Positions 35,190 to 43,479 of a stretch of 64,000 nt of DNA are shown here, piece by piece (positions within the stretch are counted from its first letter, which is position 1; every line of letters begins with the position of its first letter). The DNA is from Shimia sp040370365. Its GTDB lineage: Bacteria; Pseudomonadota; Alphaproteobacteria; Rhodobacterales; Rhodobacteraceae. Below the pieces are notes generated by a model. The model saw only the letters and a program-made list of their open reading frames with translations, was not told the DNA's origin and made no database searches. The translations under genes and the position numbers were made by a program. The stretch spans positions 1,166,034 to 1,230,033 of the forward strand of contig NZ_BAABWQ010000002.1 in assembly GCF_040370365.1 (NCBI RefSeq), read 5' to 3'.

Positions 35190-35894
35190 TTATTTCCAGC
35201 TGACATCGCCCAGAAAGATGTAGCCTGCGCCATAGATGGTTTTGATAAGACGGGGATTTTTGGGATCTTCTTTGAGTTTGGTCCGCAGCCGTGAAATGCG
35301 CACATCCATCGCCCGATCGAAGCTTTCACCCGCTGCACCACCCAGAGATTCCTGCATTTGCCCCCGGCTGATCAAACGTTTGGGGCTTTCCAAAAACAGA
35401 CGTAGTACCTCACCCTCTGCATGACTGAAGGTGGTCACTGTGCCATTTTCGTCTTCCAGAACATACCGATCAAAATAGGCTGTCCACCCATTGAATACCG
35501 CTGTGTTGGCGGCCACTGGGGCGGCGGTTTTTTCTTTCCGCAATCGCGCTCGCACCCGCGCGACAACCTCGGTGGGGTCGAAGGGTTTGATAATGTAGTC
35601 ATCGGCACCAAGCTCCAGACCGGTGATGCGGTCCTGTACCTGTGCACGGCCTGATATGATGATGACCGCAGCGCCGAGCTCTAGCGCCAGCCGGTGTACC
35701 AGCGTCAACCCGTCTTTGTCTGGCAATCCCAGATCCACAAGACACACATCCGGCGTTGTGGACTTCAACGCCGCTTCAAATTCCGTGGCACGTGAAAACG
35801 CCATGGTGCGAAACCCAGCGTCTTCCAACGCGTCCGCAAGGATCATACGGATTTCCGGTTCATCGTCCAAGATGGTGACAAGCGGGGCGGTCAT
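35190..35894 (-). CDS. OmpR-family response regulator
   Basis: This is a 234-residue regulator. The receiver domain has the acidic pair D10-D11 (ILDDEPEI), phospho-acceptor D54 (VCLVDLGLPDKDG) and the conserved Lys in YIIKPFDP. The C-terminal winged helix of OmpR/PhoB type is seen in HAEGEVLRLFLESPKRLISRGQMQ and DVRISRLRTKLKEDPKNPRLIKTIYGAGYIF. The ATG at 35894 is nine bases past the kinase stop; a GTG at 35906 overlapping that stop is possible and adds four residues. It is co-transcribed with the kinase and is likely to control one or both flanking ABC modules. Confidence 0.9.
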   Translation of the reverse strand: MTAPLVTILDDEPEIRMILADALEDAGFRTMAFSRATEFEAALKSTTPDVCLVDLGLPDKDGLTLVHRLALELGAAVIIISGRAQVQDRITGLELGADDYIIKPFDPTEVVARVRARLRKEKTAAPVAANTAVFNGWTAYFDRYVLEDENGTVTTFSHAEGEVLRLFLESPKRLISRGQMQESLGGAAGESFDRAMDVRISRLRTKLKEDPKNPRLIKTIYGAGYIFLGDVSWK

Positions 35895-35902
35895 GGCGAG
35901 GC

Positions 35903-37828
35903 TCACTTTGCGTGCAAAAATCTATCAAGCTGCGTGGCCGTAAATGGCTTTGGCAGCACCGGCGCGCGGGCCGCACCCTCGATATAGAGGTGGTGGCTTT
36001 GGGGCAAGCTCGTCATCAAATAAGTGGGCACGCGGTCCCGCCCCAGTTCGCGGATCAAATCGACACCGGTCTCATCGCCTTCGAGCGAGATGTCAGACAG
36101 CACCAGTTTGATGTCAGGCACCTGATCCAGAAGTCCACGCGCCTCATCGACGCTGGCCGCTTCGATCACCGTGTGCTTCATGCCGGTCAACATATCGCGG
36201 ATCAGCCCGCGCAGGTCAGGATTGTCTTCCACCAACAGCGCCAGACCGGGTGTCGCGTTTTGCACGGCGCGGCGCAGCGGTAGGCGTAGCGTGACTTGTC
36301 CGCCGGTTTCTGTGTTGGCGATTTTCACGTCACCCCCGACCAGCTTCGTCATGTCATAGACCATTGCCAAACCAAGCCCGGACCCTTCGGCACCTTTTGT
36401 TGTAAAAAACGGATCAAGCGCACGGTTGAGGGCTTCCTCCGAAAAACCAGGTCCCGTGTCGCGCACCGTGAATTGTACCCATGTGTTCTGCACCAACTCG
36501 GCAATCAACAAAATGGTGCCGCCTCCAGCGCCGACCTGGCCACAAGCATGGGCCGCGTTCAGCAAAAGGTTCACCAAAGAATCCTGCAGCATTGCGGGGT
36601 CCAGCATCAGCGCACCATCAGGGATGCTGTCTTCGATGATCAGCGAGACCTCTTTGCCCACTGTAGGGCGCGCCAAGGTCTCCATGTCTGTCAAAAAACT
36701 TTGCATGTCAGTGGCCGCCAATTTTGGCACGCGTGGCCCGGTCACATTGGCGAGGTTGTCCAGCAATGTGCCGCCGCGCCGCGCAGCTCCCAACGTGGCT
36801 TCTATCAGGGCGCGTGCGGTTTCTGGCAAGTCCATTTTTTGCAGCTTACTTTGGGTGCCAAGGATGATGGTCAACAGGTTTGAGAAATCATGCGCCAAGC
36901 CGCTTGTCATTTGGGCGGCAATCTCTCGGCGTCGGGTTTGTTGCAACGCAACGCGCGTCTGGGTTTCCTCGGTGATGTCCATGGAAAGCACATAGACGCC
37001 GCGCGCCGTGCCTTCGTTGTCATCCGGTGTGAAGGCCACACGAATACGCCGGGTGCTGGGGTGTTCGTTGAATTCAAACACCGATGGTTTGCCCTGAAAG
37101 GCCGCCTCCATGTGTGGCTTGATCGCGCGATAGGCGCTTTCACCCAAAGCCTCGCGCCCGTGCATGCCCACGATGTCAGACGGACGACCCGGAATGACCG
37201 AACTGAGTCGGCGGTTGGAATAGGTGTAATGTCGGTCGGGGCCCACATGAGCAATATGCGCAGGCATCATTTCCGCCGTCAGCCGCATGCGGGCTTCACT
37301 TTCGGTCAGCTGACGTTTGACCTCTTCTAGTGTTTGCACCGTCGCCTCAAGTTCACGGTTGGTGGCCGAAAGCTCTTCGGCATATTGTAGAAGTTGGTCA
37401 GACAGTTCTTCGGAGCGTGATCGCAGCAAGGCTTCTTGGCGTTTGGTGGAGGTGATGTCGGTGTACACTGCAACCCATCCGCCTTGTGGCATGGGAGAGC
37501 CTTCAACGCTGACCCAACGGCCATCGGCGCGCTGACGTTCAAAGTAGTGGGCTTCAAAATTCAGAGCACGATCAACACGTTCCTGAATGAAATCCTCTTT
37601 GTCCTCATCGTGAATATGGCCGTATTCGCCATTTTCCACCAAGTAGCGGATTGTTTCGGAAAATGGGGCCCCCGGCAAAGACAGCTGACGCGGAATGGAG
37701 AACATTTCGCGGAACCGAGTGTTGGCCACGACCAACTTCAGATCGCTGTCATAAATCGACATGGCCTGTTTGATCAGGTTCAATCCGGCGACTGTCATCG
37801 CCTGTGTTCCACCGTTTGCACGCGCCAT
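35903..37828 (-). CDS. Cytosolic PAS-PAS hybrid histidine kinase with C-terminal receiver
   Basis: This is a 641-residue protein with no membrane helix. A first PAS domain (about 12-125: QAMSIYDSDLKLVVANTRFREMF) is followed by a coiled coil (130-180), a second PAS (185-285), then a HisKA domain with H313 in SGLAHDFSNLLT. The HATPase domain has NLLLNAAHACGQ, VRDTGPGFSEE and EGSGLGLAMVYDM. The C-terminal receiver has an Asp in LVLSDISLEG. The start at 37828 follows a GGAGG; an earlier ATG is weaker. The lack of a sensor helix means it reads an internal signal, for example a metabolite of the acids imported by the flanking transporters. It is divergent from the module II ligase. Confidence 0.9.
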   Translation of the reverse strand: MARANGGTQAMTVAGLNLIKQAMSIYDSDLKLVVANTRFREMFSIPRQLSLPGAPFSETIRYLVENGEYGHIHDEDKEDFIQERVDRALNFEAHYFERQRADGRWVSVEGSPMPQGGWVAVYTDITSTKRQEALLRSRSEELSDQLLQYAEELSATNRELEATVQTLEEVKRQLTESEARMRLTAEMMPAHIAHVGPDRHYTYSNRRLSSVIPGRPSDIVGMHGREALGESAYRAIKPHMEAAFQGKPSVFEFNEHPSTRRIRVAFTPDDNEGTARGVYVLSMDITEETQTRVALQQTRRREIAAQMTSGLAHDFSNLLTIILGTQSKLQKMDLPETARALIEATLGAARRGGTLLDNLANVTGPRVPKLAATDMQSFLTDMETLARPTVGKEVSLIIEDSIPDGALMLDPAMLQDSLVNLLLNAAHACGQVGAGGGTILLIAELVQNTWVQFTVRDTGPGFSEEALNRALDPFFTTKGAEGSGLGLAMVYDMTKLVGGDVKIANTETGGQVTLRLPLRRAVQNATPGLALLVEDNPDLRGLIRDMLTGMKHTVIEAASVDEARGLLDQVPDIKLVLSDISLEGDETGVDLIRELGRDRVPTYLMTSLPQSHHLYIEGAARAPVLPKPFTATQLDRFLHAK

Positions 37829-37881
37829 AGCGGCCTCCTTCCTTTTATCGCTAACACCCATTTCGGGGCGGCGGAAAGGGT

Positions 37882-37907
37882 GAATTGCACCTTGTTACAA
37901 TTCGTAA
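37882..37907. promoter_or_regulatory. Inverted repeats in the kinase/module II divergent promoter region
   Basis: GAATTG and CAATTC arms (37882-37887 and 37898-37903) overlap a TTAC-N5-GTAA palindrome (37895-37907). They lie between the divergent kinase and ligase genes, a natural place for the response regulator to bind. The link to this regulator is inferred. Confidence 0.4.
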
Positions 37908-38025
37908 GGTTTGGGAAATGTTCAGGAAAAAGTTGACCCACAGTCTGAAACAAGCACCACTAGAGGTGGAGGAATCGTTTCGGCGGTTTTGGCTCGCTCC
38001 GGCGGGCTTTAGGGAGGAAGATAAT

Positions 38026-39996
38026 TTGGCACAGTCGTCACAGGCGACCGGTGGACTTTCGTCCATTCCGGCGCTGTTGCAGCGTAACGCCACCCAATAT
38101 GCCACCAAAGATGCATATCGGGAGAAAGAGTTTGGGATCTGGCAGACCTGGACTTGGGCAGACACTGAAAAAGAAATCGAGGCCTTGGCCCTCGGGTTGA
38201 TCAATTTGGGCGTGCAGGAGGGCGACTTTATTGCCGTCATCGGGCGCAACCGCCCGTATTTTTATTGGTCGATGGTTGCCGCCCAGTCTGTGGGTGCTGT
38301 GCCTGTGCCAGTTTACAACGACAGCGCTTCTGAAGAGATGGAATACATCTTGGGTCATTGCGGGGCAAAATACGCCATCGTGGAAGATCAGGAGCAGGTT
38401 GATAAGATCATCGACATTCAGGACAGCCTGAAACAATTCGAGCACATGATCTACATCGATCCACGCGGTTTGCGGAAGTATGATCACCACCAACTGCATG
38501 AATACAGCCACATTCAAGCGCAGGGCAGGGCAGCACGAGATGAGTGGATCACCGACCTAGAGGCGCGCCGCGGCAAGCTGACCTATGACAGCATTTGTGT
38601 GATGCTTTACACATCCGGCACCACCGGCAAGCCCAAAGGTGTGGTGCTCTCCAATCGCAACGTGATCGAAAGCGCCAAGAATTCCTCAGAGTTTGACAAC
38701 CTTGGTGCGGGTGAGGAAATCCTCGCCTATCTGCCAATGGCATGGGTCGGGGATTTTATTTTCTCAATCGGTCAAGCCTATTGGACGGGGTTCTGCGTCA
38801 ACTGCCCTGAGTCGGCTGAGACGATGATGACCGATCTTCGCGAAATCGGACCAACCTACTACTTTGCCCCACCCCGCGTGTTTGAGACTCAGCTGACCAA
38901 TGTCATGATCCGTATGGAAGATGCCGGTAAGCTGAAGCGCCGTATGTTCTTGCACTTTATGGAGCACGCCAAAAAGGTGGGCGGCGACATTTTGGATGGC
39001 AAGCCGGTCTCCTTCATGGATCGCCTGAAGTACAAAATCGGTGACTTTCTTGTCTACGGGCCGCTCAAAGATACGCTTGGCTTTGGCCGCGTGCGGGTTG
39101 GCTACACGGCGGGCGAGGCGATTGGCCCTGAGATTTTCGAATTCTACCGCAGTCTCGGCATCAACCTAAAACAGCTGTATGGCCAAACCGAAGCCACCGT
39201 GTTCATCACCGCGCAGCCGGACGGAGAAGTCCGTGCCGACACTGTGGGCGTGCCAAGCCCTGATGTGGAAATCAAGATCGGCGACAATGGCGAAATCTAC
39301 TACCGCTCCCCCGGTGTATTTGTGGAGTATTTCAACAACCCTGAAAGCACTGCGTCGACCAAAGATGCCGAAGGGTGGGTGGCCACCGGTGACGCCGGGT
39401 TTTTTGAAGAAGGCTCCGGTCATTTGCGCATTATCGATCGCGCCAAAGATGTGGGCAAAATGGCTGATGGCTCCATGTTTGCGCCCAAATATGTCGAGAA
39501 CAAACTGAAGTTCTATCCCGACATTCTGGAGGCGGTGCTGTTTGGCAATGGCAAGGACAATTGCGTTGCCTTCATCAACATAGACCTCACGGCGGTGGGC
39601 AATTGGGCAGAGCGCAACAACATTCCTTACGCTTCCTACCAAGAGCTGGCAGGCCATCCACAGGTTCTGCAATCCATTCAAGGCCATGTGGAAAAGGTCA
39701 ACGAGTCTGTGGCCGTTGATCCAATGCTGGCCGGGTGCCAAATCCACCGCTTCCTAGTGCTGCACAAAGAATTGGATGCGGATGACGGTGAAATGACCCG
39801 CACACGCAAGGTGCGCCGCGCGATTGTGGCGGACAAATTCAAAGATCTGGTTGATGCGCTGTATGGTGGTGCGTCTGCGGTCTCGACCGAAACCGAAGTG
39901 ACCTATGAGGACGGCCGCAAAGGCAGCATCAGCGCAACGTTGACGCTGTGTGATGCCAGAGTTGTGCCCGTGGCCAGCAAGGTGGCAGCAGAATGA
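38026..39996 (+). CDS. AMP-forming long-chain-type acyl-CoA ligase, module II
   Basis: This is a 656-residue ligase when started at the TTG at 38026, which has AGGGAGG eight bases upstream and begins AQSSQATGGLSSIPALLQRNA, the expected family N-terminus. ATG codons at 37885 and 37918 are in frame but give an unusual 36-47 residue lead and lack a good ribosome site. The P-loop is YTSGTTGKPKG, with LYGQTEA, GWVATGDAG and the C-terminal RTRKVRR Lys region. It resembles the long bacterial acyl-CoA synthetases more than benzoate-CoA ligases and is only distantly related to the module I ligase. It overlaps the LivG-like gene by four bases. Confidence 0.88.
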   Translation: MAQSSQATGGLSSIPALLQRNATQYATKDAYREKEFGIWQTWTWADTEKEIEALALGLINLGVQEGDFIAVIGRNRPYFYWSMVAAQSVGAVPVPVYNDSASEEMEYILGHCGAKYAIVEDQEQVDKIIDIQDSLKQFEHMIYIDPRGLRKYDHHQLHEYSHIQAQGRAARDEWITDLEARRGKLTYDSICVMLYTSGTTGKPKGVVLSNRNVIESAKNSSEFDNLGAGEEILAYLPMAWVGDFIFSIGQAYWTGFCVNCPESAETMMTDLREIGPTYYFAPPRVFETQLTNVMIRMEDAGKLKRRMFLHFMEHAKKVGGDILDGKPVSFMDRLKYKIGDFLVYGPLKDTLGFGRVRVGYTAGEAIGPEIFEFYRSLGINLKQLYGQTEATVFITAQPDGEVRADTVGVPSPDVEIKIGDNGEIYYRSPGVFVEYFNNPESTASTKDAEGWVATGDAGFFEEGSGHLRIIDRAKDVGKMADGSMFAPKYVENKLKFYPDILEAVLFGNGKDNCVAFINIDLTAVGNWAERNNIPYASYQELAGHPQVLQSIQGHVEKVNESVAVDPMLAGCQIHRFLVLHKELDADDGEMTRTRKVRRAIVADKFKDLVDALYGGASAVSTETEVTYEDGRKGSISATLTLCDARVVPVASKVAAE

Positions 39997-40814
39997 ACGA
40001 CATGAGCAACGACAGCTACGTCACAGACGACGGTCGCACCATTGGCCCAACCGTGATGGAGATGAAAAACATCACGCTGCGCTTTGGTGGTGTGAAGGCG
40101 ATCACCGACATTTCTTTTGACATTCGAGAAGGTGAAATCCGCGCCATCATTGGCCCAAACGGGGCCGGGAAATCCTCTATGTTGAATGTGATTTCCGGCT
40201 TTTACGTGCCGCAGGAAGGGGAGGTTTGGTACAAGGGTGCAAAACGTCCTCCGATGCGACCCTATCAAGTGGCGCAACAGGGCATTGCCCGCACCTTCCA
40301 AAACATCGCACTTTTTGAGGGCATGTCAGTGCTCGACAATGTGATGACCGGCCGTTTGCGTCAGATGAACAGCGGGCTGTTTGCGCAGGCGATCTGGAAA
40401 GGCAAAGCTGAGAAAGAAGAGGTCGAGAACCGCGCCTTTGTGGAGAAGATCATCGACTTTCTGGAAATCCAGAGCATCCGCAAAACTCCGGTTGGGCGAC
40501 TGCCGTATGGTTTGAAAAAACGTGTGGAATTGGCCCGCGCGCTGGCGGCTGAGCCTTCCATCCTGTTGTTGGATGAACCCATGGCCGGCATGAACGTTGA
40601 GGAAAAAGAGGATATGTCTCGGTTTATCCTCGATATGAATGATGAATTTGGCACGACAATTGCGTTGATTGAGCATGATATGGGCGTGGTCATGGATCTG
40701 TCTGACCGGGTGGTTGTGATGGACTACGGCAAAAAGATTGGCGACGGCACGCCTGATGACGTGCGCAACAATCAGGCGGTGATCGACGCCTATCTGGGGG
40801 TGGCACATGACTAA
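39993..40814 (+). CDS. Liv-type ABC transporter ATPase (LivG-like), module II
   Basis: This is a 273-residue ATPase with an N-terminal extension of about 20 residues before the core. Walker A is GPNGAGKS (54-61), the LivG-type signature is LPYGLKKRVELARALAAEP, Walker B is ILLLDEPMAGM, and IEHDMGVV carries the switch His. Unlike module I, the ATPase precedes both permeases. Its ATG overlaps the ligase stop. Confidence 0.93.
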   Translation: MNDMSNDSYVTDDGRTIGPTVMEMKNITLRFGGVKAITDISFDIREGEIRAIIGPNGAGKSSMLNVISGFYVPQEGEVWYKGAKRPPMRPYQVAQQGIARTFQNIALFEGMSVLDNVMTGRLRQMNSGLFAQAIWKGKAEKEEVENRAFVEKIIDFLEIQSIRKTPVGRLPYGLKKRVELARALAAEPSILLLDEPMAGMNVEEKEDMSRFILDMNDEFGTTIALIEHDMGVVMDLSDRVVVMDYGKKIGDGTPDDVRNNQAVIDAYLGVAHD

Positions 40815-40855
40815 ACCACACCCTGTTTTTCAAGTTAAATTCGGAGGCGTGACTG

Positions 40856-41857
40856 ATGCCTGAGAGTCTTCTTTACGGCACCGAGGTTGTGCTCAATGGC
40901 CTGATGGCAGGGGTGCTCTATGCCCTCGTCGCGCTGGGCTTCGTGTTGATCTACAAAGCGTCGGGCATCTTCAACTACGCGCAAGGTGTGATGGCGCTGT
41001 TTGCGGCGTTGACTTTGGTGGGAATCATGGAGGGCCAAATTCCCTTCGCCCATCTGATAAACGCCGCTCTTGGCACTGAAATTCACCACTTTGGGTGGCA
41101 CGTGCCCGCGCTTTTGGCGATCCTTTTGACCATGGCGATCATGGTTTTGTTGGCCTGGGCGGTGCAGAAATTTGTGTTCCGTCATCTGGTAAACCAAGAG
41201 CCAATCATTCTGTTTATGGCGACCATCGGTCTGGCCTATTTCCTCGAAGGGTTTGGCGATCTGATGTGGGGCTCTGACATCAAAAAGCTGGATGTGGGTC
41301 TTCCTCAGGGCGGCAGTTTCTGGATTGAAGAAAACACCCAGTGGCTCGGAATGGGCAACGAGAACTTCTATGGCTTCTTCCTTGATCGTCTGGATCTTGT
41401 GGCCACAGTCATCGCCGCCATCCTTGTGGTCGCGCTTGTGCTGTTCAGCCAGTACACCAAACAGGGCCGTGCGATGCGCGCGGTGGCAGATGATCACCAG
41501 GCTGCGCTGTCTGTGGGTATATCATTGAACTTTATCTGGGTGATGGTCTGGTCGGTTGCGGGCTTTGTCGCCCTGGTTGCGGGCATTATGTGGGGTGCCA
41601 AATCCGGGGTTCAGTTCTCGCTGTCTCTGATCGCGCTGAAAGCGCTTCCGGTGCTCATGCTTGGCGGGTTTACCTCAATCCCAGGCGCCATTGTGGGTGG
41701 TCTGATCATCGGTGTCGGCGAGAAGCTGTTCGAATTCACCATCGGCCCGCTGGTTGGGGGCGCCACTGAAAACTGGTTTGCCTATGTGCTGGCGCTGATC
41801 TTCCTCGTCTTCCGACCACAGGGTCTGTTTGGCGAAAAGATCATCGAGAGGGTGTAG
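40856..41857 (+). CDS. Liv-type ABC transporter permease (LivH-like), module II
   Basis: This is a 333-residue permease, about 40 residues longer than its module I paralogue. It opens with LNGLMAGVLYALVALGFVLIYKASGIFNYAQGVMALFAA, the LivH signature. A longer periplasmic loop is present around residues 140-175 (SDIKKLDVGLPQGGSFWIEENTQWLGMGNENFYG), which the first paralogue lacks. The coupling region is ALSVGISLNFIWVMVWSVAGFVALVAGIMWG. A GGAGG lies upstream. Two small genes follow before the LivM-like permease. Confidence 0.92.
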   Translation: MPESLLYGTEVVLNGLMAGVLYALVALGFVLIYKASGIFNYAQGVMALFAALTLVGIMEGQIPFAHLINAALGTEIHHFGWHVPALLAILLTMAIMVLLAWAVQKFVFRHLVNQEPIILFMATIGLAYFLEGFGDLMWGSDIKKLDVGLPQGGSFWIEENTQWLGMGNENFYGFFLDRLDLVATVIAAILVVALVLFSQYTKQGRAMRAVADDHQAALSVGISLNFIWVMVWSVAGFVALVAGIMWGAKSGVQFSLSLIALKALPVLMLGGFTSIPGAIVGGLIIGVGEKLFEFTIGPLVGGATENWFAYVLALIFLVFRPQGLFGEKIIERV

Positions 41858-41863
41858 GCAGAC

Positions 41864-42070
41864 ATGCAAGCCACGGTCCCCTGTCCAAACTGCAAAACCG
41901 CCATTCCAGTCGACATGATGGGATTGTCCCAAGGGACGTCTTTTGAATGTGGCAGTTGTCAGTCGGTGATCAGCCTGGCGGCCCCAAACCGCCAAGCTTC
42001 GCTGAACGCTATGGACGCACTGAAGACTTTGGCGAGCGAAATGACCGTGAAGAAGGATGCGGACGAATGA
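41864..42070 (+). CDS. Small 4-Cys zinc-ribbon protein inside the ABC operon
   Basis: This is a 68-residue protein with two CxxC knuckles, C7/C10 (CPNC) and C29/C32 (CGSC), a treble-clef or zinc-ribbon pattern. A short helical and acidic tail ends AMDALKTLASEMTVKKDADE. It has no signal peptide or membrane helix. It starts six bases after the LivH-like stop and overlaps the next gene by four bases (ATGA), so it is part of the operon and translated with it. I do not know a named family. A metal-dependent or redox accessory role in the transporter is only a guess. The coding case rests on the conserved Cys pattern, the tight packing and the overlap. Confidence 0.75.
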   Translation: MQATVPCPNCKTAIPVDMMGLSQGTSFECGSCQSVISLAAPNRQASLNAMDALKTLASEMTVKKDADE

Positions 42071-42324
42071 CCAAACTGATTGCCATTCTCAACGTTGTGG
42101 CGTGGTTATGTTTTTGGACCTTCGGTTATCTCGCGATTTCTGGCGACATCTCTCAACCCAAGCAGATGACAACAGCCGCTCTTGTGGCTGCGCTTGGTGG
42201 GATTATCGGCACTTGGACACTCTTTCAACTTGTGCGCCACGCAGAGGCCACAGGTTATGCAAAACGACGGAACCGGGCGGACCGGTCCCACCTTGAAATG
42301 GAATACAACGAGGAGAGCAGCTGA
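42067..42324 (+). CDS. Small two-helix membrane protein inside the ABC operon
   Basis: This is an 85-residue protein with two hydrophobic segments, about 4-24 (LIAILNVVAWLCFWTFGYLAI) and 37-56 (TAALVAALGGIIGTWTLFQLV), and a basic then acidic tail (KRRNRADRSHLEMEYNEESS). The start overlaps the zinc-ribbon stop, and the TGA overlaps the LivM-like start by one base (TGATG), so translation is chained through three genes. I recognise no family. It is probably an inner-membrane accessory of the permease; the partner is inferred from coupling alone. Confidence 0.75.
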   Translation: MTKLIAILNVVAWLCFWTFGYLAISGDISQPKQMTTAALVAALGGIIGTWTLFQLVRHAEATGYAKRRNRADRSHLEMEYNEESS

Positions 42325-43400
42325 TGTTCTATCGTGAAGCGGGCGATTTCAAAACCTCCTATGCGGACGACAACCAGACGTTCCCGATCAAGTTTGATCG
42401 GTATCGATACTATGTTGTGATGTTGATCGCCTTTGTGGCGGTGCCCTTTTTGATCAACGATTACTGGGTGAACGCAATCTTCTTGCCGTTCCTGATCTAT
42501 TCGATTGCGGCGATCGGCCTGAACATCCTTGTGGGCTACTGCGGACAGGTATCTTTGGGCACCGGGGGGTTCATGGCCGTTGGGGCTTATGCCTGCTACA
42601 AACTGATGACCAGCTTTCCAGAGGTGAGCATCTTTATCCATGTGCTGCTTGCAGGTGGCGTGACTGCTGGGGTTGGCGTGCTGTTTGGTCTGCCGTCCTT
42701 GCGCATCAAAGGCTTCTACCTTGCGGTGGCTACGCTGGCCGCGCAGTTCTTCCTTGTCTGGCTGTTTAACCGGGTGCCGTGGTTTTACAACTATTCGGCC
42801 TCTGGCCAGATTTCCGCACCTGAGCGCACCGTGTTTGGCCTTGCCGTCACAGGGCCCAATACCACGGCCTGGGCGCCGTATCTGTTCTGCCTCGTGATTG
42901 TCACGCTGTCCGCCATTGTGGCGCGCAACATGACGCGCGGTATGCAGGGGCGCAAATGGATGGCGATCCGTGACATGGACATTGCCGCCGAAATCATCGG
43001 TGTGAACCCGCTGAAAGCTAAACTTTCAGCCTTTGCCGTCAGCTCGTTCTTTATCGGTATCGCCGGGGCGCTGTTCTTTTCGGTCTATCTCGGCGCGGTC
43101 GAAGTGGGTGAGGCCTTTGGCATCAACCAGTCGTTCTTGGTGCTGTTTATGATCATCATTGGTGGCTTGGGGTCGATCTTTGGCTCTTTTGCGGGCGCGG
43201 CCTTTCTGGTGCTGATGCCGGTCTTTCTGAAAAACGTGCTTGTGGGTGGCCTTGGATGGCCAACCGATATCGCAGCACATCTCGAATTCCTGATTGTGGG
43301 GGCGCTGATCATCATATTCTTGATCGCCGAACCTCATGGCCTCGCCCAACTGTGGCGCGTGGCCAAGGAGAAACTGAGGCTGTGGCCCTTCCCGCACTAA
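42324..43400 (+). CDS. Liv-type ABC transporter permease (LivM-like), module II
   Basis: This is a 358-residue permease. The hydrophilic N-terminus (MFYREAGDFKTSYADDNQTF) shares the FKTSY motif with its module I counterpart. The LivM signature is GLNILVGYCGQVSLGTGGFMAVGAY. The coupling region is EIIGVNPLKAKLSAFAVSSFFIGIAGALFF. It overlaps the small membrane protein gene by one base. With the LivH-like protein it forms the translocation path. It is separated by 79 bases from the binding protein, which has its own strong ribosome site. Confidence 0.93.
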   Translation: MFYREAGDFKTSYADDNQTFPIKFDRYRYYVVMLIAFVAVPFLINDYWVNAIFLPFLIYSIAAIGLNILVGYCGQVSLGTGGFMAVGAYACYKLMTSFPEVSIFIHVLLAGGVTAGVGVLFGLPSLRIKGFYLAVATLAAQFFLVWLFNRVPWFYNYSASGQISAPERTVFGLAVTGPNTTAWAPYLFCLVIVTLSAIVARNMTRGMQGRKWMAIRDMDIAAEIIGVNPLKAKLSAFAVSSFFIGIAGALFFSVYLGAVEVGEAFGINQSFLVLFMIIIGGLGSIFGSFAGAAFLVLMPVFLKNVLVGGLGWPTDIAAHLEFLIVGALIIIFLIAEPHGLAQLWRVAKEKLRLWPFPH

Positions 43401-43479
43401 CGGCGGGGCCATGACCAAAGCTTGGGGCGGGGAGGCTCTGAGTTCACCATCGGACAAAAACCAAGGGAGGAAACACCCG

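Noticed and set aside
40808..40864. 18-codon frame between the LivG-like and LivH-like genes of module II
   Set aside because: It is too short, overlaps both neighbours, and the GGAGG in it is better explained as the LivH-like ribosome site.
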